DNA from: Glebionis coronaria
Lineage: Eukaryota; Streptophyta; Magnoliopsida; Asterales; Asteraceae
Length of the DNA stretch: 64,000 bases
Direction: 5' to 3'
NCBI GenBank assembly: GCA_025667525.1
Contig: CM046875.1
Span: 123,432,340-123,496,339, forward strand
A model generated the notes under the pieces. That model did not search any database. It saw nothing but the letters and a program-made list of their open reading frames with translations, and had not been told where the DNA came from. The translations under genes and the position numbers were made by a program. Shown piece by piece: positions 57,156 to 64,000 of the stretch; within the stretch, counting starts at the first letter, position 1, and every line of letters starts with the position of its first letter.

Positions 57156-58694
57156 TTTGCTATTTTTTTTGTTTTTTCTTGGACATTTTACAACTCTAAT
57201 AAGAAGTGGCTTATTGGGGAGGTGATGAAAAGCAACAAACAACAAGAAACAACCAAAAATATGCTAAAAATCACACAGTTAAGCTAGATAAGCAACATCA
57301 GTAATTACCCATATGTCTGATATCTTGATATCTGAAAAGTGACAAGTCAGCTTTGTCATATATCAGATGGTATAGAAAATCAATAAATCAGACAAGTGCA
57401 AATACACAGCGTTTGGTGACTTTTGTTTTAAGCTACCAGCTTGAATAAGCTACCAAATTAAAATCTAACTAAATGCAGACCTAAATCAAACCCTAGACTA
57501 CCATAATCCAAGATCATAAAGTCTAAAGCTCAAAATCAATCAAGAAAAATAGACCTAGTGTTATATGCTTGTTTTTAACAGAAATTGAGTAAACATGAAA
57601 TCCACAACTTCAAACTAAAACATACCAACCAACAGTAACATTAAAACCACCTTACTCTAACCAAAGTATTCAGACAAGTCTTGTTATACTTTTATGTCAC
57701 CAAACTTTAAACAAAACCTTATCCCAAACACCCCTTAAGTGACTGATTAACAACTTAAACAACAAGATTTTCACCAAAACTCTAAGCTAAAATACCTACA
57801 GATCATAAACACATCTGAAAACAATAAGCAACAATATTTATCCTAAAACCTATAGCTAACAACAACCATCATGCAAAATTTATGAAGCACTTTTTAAACA
57901 AACTAGCAATTTTTACAAAGATCTCAAAGCCACATACCTTGAAAAGTGCACATCCACACTTCCCAAACATGAGCTGATGTACTTTATAGAGTACAAGCTT
58001 CCTATTTTTGGGCTTATGAAAAATCTTAAGGCTGTTGTGAACAAATCAACACCAAATCAACTAAATTGCCACAACTTCCTTCTACCTGTTTGAAACACAT
58101 ACAAAACAAACAAAGGAAAAGCTCCTTAAACTTGACCAAAATATGTTTGTCAAGCAGCTTTTGATTAAGCTTATGAAATAATAAGGTGTGAGAAATAACC
58201 ACAAATTCTTTTGAAACCCAAACTTTGGAACCAAACAACTTTGAAAATAAACTCAAGGTAAGAACAACAGTAAATAAACTCTTGCCTATATTTAGATTGC
58301 ACAAATGAAGTGTCAAAACCTTTGCACGATTGTCTTATAAACAAGAGGGTTAATACAAGGAATTTCCAAATATAAACTAATTTCGTTCCAAGTTCTTTGA
58401 GAATTGATTACTAGAAGAAAGTGCGACTCGGTCGTTCTTGGTGGAAAATAAGAAGGTTTGATTATCTATTTTAATCTAAAAGTGAAAATGTCGTTGAGTA
58501 AATAAGTAAAAATGAAAGCTTGAAAATACTTAGACTAAAAATCAAAGACTTTAAAAATTGAAAAATAAATGATTAAAACTTATAAAAATGTAAACTTTAA
58601 AGATTGAATTAAAACAAGACAAGTTAAAATAATGGTAAGTAAAAAGGCGGGAAAAATAAATTTGAAAAATTAAACAGTAAACTAAAAATGAAGC

Positions 58695-59141
58695 TAATCC
58701 GGAATAAGGATTATGACCTTATCCGGAATACCTGGTTGTACAGCTTACCCGGAATCAATTGGGAGGCTTATCCGGAATACTGGGAGTGTAAGACTTATCC
58801 GGAATTGGGGATTCTGGATGTTATCCGGAATATGGCTTTCGAGCCTTATCCGGAATAAATTCTCCCTAGGCTTACCCGCATTCCGTCTTTCAGCATCTTA
58901 TCCGAAATAATGTTCGGCAGCTTATCCGGAATAAAATTTTCTTCTACTTATCCGGAAAACATAAACAAAGGCTTATCCGGAATGGTGTTCTGGACCTTAT
59001 CCGCAATATTGAATACGGATCCTTATCCGGAATGTGAAAATCAAGAGGCTTATCTGGAATGTTATGCGAGTCCTTATCCGGAAAAATGATATATAAGGGC
59101 TTATCCGGAATAAGGGATTTATGACCCTTATCCGGAAAAAG
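58695..59141 (+). repeat. 18-copy CTTATCCGGAAT array, mean period 25.5 bp
   Basis: The word CTTATCCGGAATA (variants CTTACCCGG, CTTATCTGG, CTTATCCGC, CTTATCCGA) occurs 18 times; successive spacings are 23 to 27 bases. The 12-14 bases between copies differ from one to the next. Frames here with repeated IPDK-type peptides are by-products. Confidence 0.9.
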
Positions 59142-59621
59142 AGGGATATAACAAGTTTCCGTATAACAAAACTTAGCAATGAGCAAAAATAAGCCAAAAA
59201 TCAATAACCACTTTACCAAAAGCTAAACCAAAATGATTTTAGAAAAAGGTGAATAAGCTAGAATTTAAAAACTTTTAAAACACTAAATAAGCTAGAAATC
59301 AAAAAGCAGTTTTTATAAAAAATATTAAACTTAACAAAATCAACTTATTATCAATAAGGCAAACACACCAAATTTAACAAAATCACATCCACTACATGAT
59401 TTTCAAAACAAAACCATAGACTATTAAGAAAGAAAGAATGAGAATTAAGAAATAAGCTTGATTTGATTAAAGATTAATATCAAAGATTACAAGATTAAAG
59501 TAAAGATTTAATAAGCTTGAAAAGAAAAACTAGAGAGAAAATAAAAACACACTTAATAAAAACTAAAACTTAACTACAAACTAACTAACACTAACTAACA
59601 CCCTCCTAATGACATATTAGG

Positions 59622-59634
59622 AGGATATTTATAG
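59622..59634 (-). promoter_or_regulatory. TATA box of the R LTR
   Basis: Minus strand CCTATAAATATCC. In transcript direction the TCCGGA array lies about 480 bases downstream, so it would be part of the transcript or the R/U5 region. Confidence 0.55.
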
Positions 59635-60068
59635 GAGGTGGGGAGATTAAGTGTTTATGCTTCCTTTTTTCTTTCTTCTCGTCTCGACTCGATATAATTT
59701 CTTTGTCTTTCTCGACGTCGTCTCGGGATTTGTCGATATAAAACTTGTCTTATATTTTTCTTCTATAATTAGACTTGAGTTCTTCGACTTCATTAAACTT
59801 CCGACTTTAGACTTTTTCTTCGATAAATCTTCAGAATAGGCCTTGGACTACCGTTATTTTTGCATTCTTGATCTTTTGACTTCGTCTTTTGTCTTTTTCT
59901 TCGATAAAAGCCCGTGATAGCCCATGTTTTCTTCCTTTTGCATATTTTTATCCTGAAACACAATAAAAACACAAACCACGCATAATTCCGACTTTTACGA
60001 CATAAAATACACGTTTTGGTCTTGTTATTATTGGAAATAAGTGGTAAAAGGATAAGTGTTTTCACACT

Positions 60069-60089
60069 TATTAAATCCCCTACACTTGA
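60069..60089 (-). other. Polypurine tract of Athila R
   Basis: Minus strand AAGTGTAGGGGATTTAATAAG, the same as the L tract at 14786. With the first LTR bases it forms a hairpin AAGTGT-GAAA-ACACTT across the LTR edge. Confidence 0.8.
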
Positions 60090-62110
60090 CCATTGCAATG
60101 CCCTCATGCAATGCATTAATTTCAAAGCACAGATTACATTTCTCATCATAAATAACCCTCATTGGCCTTTATTAAATACTAAACACTAAGGAGACTAAAA
60201 GAACAAAACAAGTAAAGAAATCAAAGACTTACATTGGGGTTTTAGGTTATCATGAATGTTCATCATTCTCAAGTTTCACGTTCCCCATACCAAGCTTAAA
60301 ACGAGATCATTATTATTATAAGTTAGCAAACTAACACCAACTCATGTGGCCCAATTATTTACTTAAACTCCCTTATTCCTAGGTGTATCTCTTATATTTT
60401 ATTGTTGTCTTGAATGATCACGAGGATGCATTTTTTTGACTTATTTCGATAGTTATTTAAGCTGAAAATAAAGTGGGACGATTTATTCAATAGTTAGCTA
60501 AAGGAAAAAATCTTTTAAAACTGCTTCTCGGGACCTCATAAAGTTCATATCTTGGCATAACTCGCATCACGATTTGAGACCTTTCTCAGACCGGTATTTG
60601 GCAGCGACTTCATACTTCAAATCTTTGAGAGACGTTCTTCAAATTATGGTCTTCTCTTCATAATAGGAATTTCTTCACTTGAAGTTTTGAGAGATTCTTC
60701 ATATTTGGATCACAACTTCTTCATTTTTCTCCAATCTTTATTTTGGACTTTGATATACAACGATCCGCCTCCTTTTAGGACTTGGATCTATTTATCCTCA
60801 TACCTTGTTAGGGCCTTTTTGGATAGACTTCTCCATGATCTTTAGGGGAGTATTTGCTTTTCGTCGTGTGTCTCGATCCTTCATATTGATTTTTGTTAAA
60901 TGATTCTTCATATAACTTTTGGATCTTTAGCAACAAAATGTAGCCCTCATGTCTTGTTAGGACCTTTTCGGACTCGCCAATCTTCGCATCCCGCTTCAAT
61001 AAGATATGCCTTGGCTATGAACTCTAATTAAAGCCGAGCAACTTTTAAACGATCTTGTGCTAGAGGCTAAGTAACTTTTCAAATCGTACAACCTTATTTA
61101 TTGCAGATAAATTTATTAGCAAGCGATGGGAGAAAAAGCTTATAATAAACTCACATAAATTCATGAAAGAATACCAAACTTATAATTGACTCTATCATCT
61201 CTCGTTCTCCATAATTTAAAATCTCAAGGAATGAGACTCGTGGATGCTTAGCCAATTAAATCAAAGTTTTGGGTTTTCGAGTCATCTATAGGATCTTGCA
61301 AACTCTTACACTTTTTCAAGTTTAGAAATCGCTTTTTAATGTTCCCTTGATAAACGACTCTCTAGGATCAATTATAGGAACTTGCGAAAAGTTCTTGTTC
61401 TTAACCCGTAAGAGTTAAGACCTTCGCGTTTTAAAGTTCCCTATATAAAAGCCTAGCAAAACTTGACATAAACACGTTAAGGATACTAGCTAGAGTAAAC
61501 TTAGATAAGTAAACTCGGGTTGAGTCAAAATATTCACGACTTTGAAAAATTTAAAACCACTTTATTGAAAATTTATTCTAGCAAAGAAAGTAAATAACGA
61601 TAGCAAAGGAAAATTACAAGGCCAAAATAGATTAAAAATTTTGAAAAATGTCGAAAATCCAAATTTTCAGGTTAAAATGAGGAAAAATTCATGGAAAAGC
61701 CCACTTACTTCGATAGAAGTCCCCCTACACTTGATATAAACAGTGTCCTAAATGTTTAAGCATGTGGGAGTAAACTCCCCTACACTTAGGACATTGTGCA
61801 CTTTGGTTAAATCTTGCTAAGGAAAGGACAACTATATTGATTTCAATGTGAACATATAAGATATGAAATATTAAATCACGACAGTTTAGGATAAAACCGG
61901 GAAGACGGGAACAAGCGATCACGGTTCGTCAAAAGTCATCGAGAATGGATCTTTGAAGCTTAAATCTATGCACATTAGAAGAAACAAGACAACAAACATA
62001 TACGGGCTCCCCCTACACTTATTATAAAAATGGTAAAGGACAGATCACGGGTTGCCTCCCGAGAAGTGCTTGTTTTTGTTAACCGAGTCACGAGTCTGAC
62101 TCGACCCAAA
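60090..62110 (-). other. 3' untranslated region of Athila R
   Basis: Non-coding. Same succession of blocks as in L and G, uninterrupted here: AAGTGTAGGGGG at 62009-62020 and 61721-61732, AAGTGTAGGGG at 61777-61787, a degenerate inverted repeat at 61738-61757, and two 'aggccct' motif copies near 60785 and 60955 (minus strand). It shows that the junction of element A in L (9983/13552) is a true insertion. Confidence 0.75.
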
Positions 62111-63536
62111 ACTTAATTCAAGGGAAACATGGTGAGGGATGGAATCATCTCATGAGAGATGTCCTCACCAAAGTACAACTTCACGCGCTGGCCATTCACC
62201 TTAAAATTGGGCCCATTTGGCTGAGAAAGCTAAATGGTGCCATATGGGAAGACTTTGGCGACGGTGAATGGACCAGACCAGCGGCTCTTCTCTTGGTGAC
62301 GGTGAATGGACCAGACCAGCGTCTCTTCAGCTTTCCCGAGAAGATCTTCAACCGAGAGTTAAAGAGTAAAACTTGATCACCAACGTGGAACTCTCGGTTC
62401 TTTATCCTTGAATCATGGATGATCTTGGTCTTCTCCTTGTAGATCAATGAGTTATCATAAGCTTCATTCCTTAGCTCGTTGAGCTCGTTGAGTTGAACCT
62501 TCCAAAGATCGCCAACTTTGTTGATGTCAAAGTTAGCCCACTTCAAGGCCCAGTATGCCTTATGTTCCAGCTCGATAGGGAGGTGGCATGCTTTCCCGTA
62601 CACAAGACGATAAGGTGTACAACCAATCGGGGTCTTATAAGCGGTACGGAAAGCCTACAAAGCATCATCTAACTTATCAGCCCACGAGGCATGATGCTCT
62701 CCCATAGTACGCTTAAGAATTCGCTTCAATGCACGGTTAGATATCTCGGCTTGACCATTTGTTTGAGGATGATAAGCGGTGGAAAGACGGTGATTGACAC
62801 CGTACTTAGCCATGACTCGAGCAAATTGATCATTGCAAAAATGAGTCCCGCGGTCACTGATTATAGCACGAGGAACACCGAATCGAGCAAAAAGTTGTTT
62901 CAAAAAGTTCACAACCACCCTCGCATCGTTTGTAGGGAGAGCCTTAGCTTCAACCCATTCTGATACGTAGTCAACAGCTACGAGGATGTACTTGTTCCCT
63001 TTAGATGATGGAAATGGCCCCATAAAGTCGATGCCCCATACATCAAAGATTTCACATTCTTGTATGAAATTTTGAGGCATCTCATCTTTATGTGTGATCT
63101 TGCCTTGGCGTTGGCAAGCATCACAATTTTTAACCATCTCGTGAGCGTCATGATAAATAGTGGGCCAATAGAATCCCGAGTCAAACACATACTTCGCGGT
63201 ATAGTTGGGACCAAAGTGACCACCGGTGGGTCCTTTATGGCAAGCTTCGAGAATGTCTAAAGCTGCGGGTCCATCAACACACCGACGAATAATCAGATCA
63301 GCACATTGTTTGAAGAGATAAGGGTCATCCCAAAAGTAAGTCTTAACATCTTTAAAGAACTTCTTCTTTTGTTGGGATGTTAACCCTTTGATGATAATAC
63401 CACCCGCTAAGTAGTTTGCAATGTCTGCAAACCACGGGGTGTCATCAAGATTGGAATTGATAGACATTAAGGCCTCAACGGGGGAAAGAGTCATTGATCT
63501 CTTGATTCGGATGATCCCCTTGATAAGGATCCTCAA
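62111..63536 (-). pseudogene. Integrase of Athila R, broken
   Basis: 63536-62655: the zinc-binding domain ([11 protein letters not shown]...[12 protein letters not shown]), then the catalytic core with [24 protein letters not shown] and [13 protein letters not shown] supplying D, D, E. A TAG at about 62655 replaces the Trp codon of the usual [14 protein letters not shown] block. The C-terminal part ([21 protein letters not shown]) continues at 62603. A 38-bp tandem duplication (copies at 62260 and 62298) shifts the frame before the protein's end. The enzyme would insert cDNA into the genome; this copy is dead. Confidence 0.92.
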
Positions 63537-64000
63537 GTCTACTTAGATGATCCGCGGCTAGGTTTTTGGCTCCCTTCTTGTCACGAATTTCATTTTTCAA
63601 TTCTTGAAGGAGTAAAACCCAACGAAGAAGTCTTGGCTTAGAGTCTTGCTTAGTCAACAAGTATTTCAACGCGGAATGATCGGTGTACACGATGGTGGTG
63701 GAAAGAACAAGATAGGGGCGAAACTTCTCAAAAGCATACACTACATCTAAAAGCTCTTTTTCGATAGTGGTATAATGCAATTGAGCCCCCGTCATTGTCT
63801 TGCTAGCATAATGGATTGGTTGGAAGTGTTTGTTCACTCTTTGGCCCAAAACCGCTCCAATAGCAAAGTCGCTAGTATCACACATCAATTCAAAAGGTAG
63901 CTCCCAATTAGGGGTAACCAAGACCGGTGCCTTAGTTAGCTTGTCCTTAAGAAGATTGAAGGATTCAAGACACTCTCTAGAAAAGATAAAAGGAGTATCT
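63475..64000 (-). pseudogene. RNase H (and end of reverse transcriptase) of Athila R, cut by the window edge
   Basis: The minus strand is open from the window edge: [35 protein letters not shown] and [20 protein letters not shown], then [28 protein letters not shown] and [13 protein letters not shown]: the RNase H fold with D, E and D catalytic positions. The frame ends at a stop at 63475, but a change of frame in a run of five G at 63480-63484 would connect it to the integrase, so the original was one polyprotein. RNase H removes the RNA template strand during cDNA synthesis. Confidence 0.92.

Larger units (their letters stand above)
56354..60068 (-). repeat. 3' LTR of Athila R
   Basis: Plus strand TGATATAGTAAAAATACAC to AAGTGTTTTCACA, about 3.7 kb. 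The left end resembles the left end of G's LTR ('taggaaaacg', 'gttcgttttcaaaggaggtg', 'ttggattagttacgtttt'), and the right end matches the LTR start of L. Inside: a tRNA-like sequence at 57070-57150, the TCCGGA array at 58695-59141 and a minus-strand TATA (TATAAATA) near 59626. Confidence 0.8.
56354..64000 (-). mobile_element. Athila-type Ty3/gypsy element R (3' half)
   Basis: Minus-strand order from the window edge: RNase H, integrase, 2-kb 3' untranslated region, polypurine tract, 3' LTR. It has the pol domains missing from L and G and shares 3' untranslated blocks with both. One frameshift, one nonsense codon and a 38-bp duplication make pol inactive. The upstream half lies outside the window. 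Confidence 0.88.

Noticed and set aside
58695..59141. Repeat-spacer array that looks like CRISPR
   Set aside because: Plant retrotransposon context, repeats of only about 13 bases, spacers of 12-14 bases, no cas genes.
58944..59219. 91-codon minus-strand frame with repeated IPDK-like peptides
   Set aside because: It is a translation of the TCCGGA array; no start context or family similarity.

Overview
This is nuclear DNA of a flowering plant: AT-rich, gene-poor, and built almost entirely of nested LTR retrotransposons. The lineages present are plant-specific: Athila-type Ty3/gypsy elements, Tekay/Del-like chromoviruses, a SIRE/Maximus-type Ty1/copia element, and small non-autonomous LTR elements with tRNA-Met primer sites. 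I see no convincing host gene, rRNA or functional tRNA. The species cannot be told from the sequence.

Layout. 1-5.1 kb: a minus-strand chromovirus LTR (2170-5062) with the end of a pol gene beside it. 5.1-17.25 kb: plus-strand Athila relative 'L', with decayed gag-protease, no pol and a 3' LTR; it is split by non-autonomous element 'A' (9984-13552). 17.48-34.30 kb: a complete minus-strand Athila-like element 'G' with 3.6-kb LTRs, perfect AACGC target duplications, a tRNA-Asp-like primer site and one long gag-protease reading frame but no reverse transcriptase, RNase H or integrase. Its gene is split by element 'B' (23155-26162; apparently identical LTRs, AAATA duplications). G sits inside the integrase gene of minus-strand chromovirus 'T2'. 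Parts of T2 flank G (17.37-17.48 and 34.31-34.59 kb), and the rest continues after the SIRE-like copia element 'S' (34595-43672). T2's 5' LTR (46866-52600) carries a further element 'C' (47054-49855; TAAGT duplications). 52.6-54.7 kb: remnants of two more copia elements ('D', 'E'). 54.66-56.35 kb: unassigned sequence with a 202-bp duplication. 56.35-64 kb: the 3' part of a minus-strand Athila 'R' with LTR, long 3' untranslated region, integrase and RNase H, cut by the window edge.

How they fit together. Order of events can be read from the nesting: T2 is older than G, S and C, and G is older than B. G and L lack pol, yet keep gag, protease, primer site (G), polypurine tracts and LTRs. R retains the pol domains G and L lack and shares 3' untranslated blocks with them. 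G is therefore best read as a gag-protease-only element mobilised in trans by an R-like partner.

Most novel signals: (i) the G/L gag-only Athila family; (ii) a hairpin in the LTRs of B and C with compensatory stem changes, and a hairpin at the same place in A; (iii) family-private short motifs repeated in non-coding parts of each element: GCGGTTCC in S, CCTCCTGGTC in A, GTGTGAAC in B and C, AGCAGGGG in C, and an 18-copy TTATCCGGAAT array with a mean period of 25.5 bp in R; (iv) polypurine-tract-like repeats that match the terminal tract of each Athila subtype.
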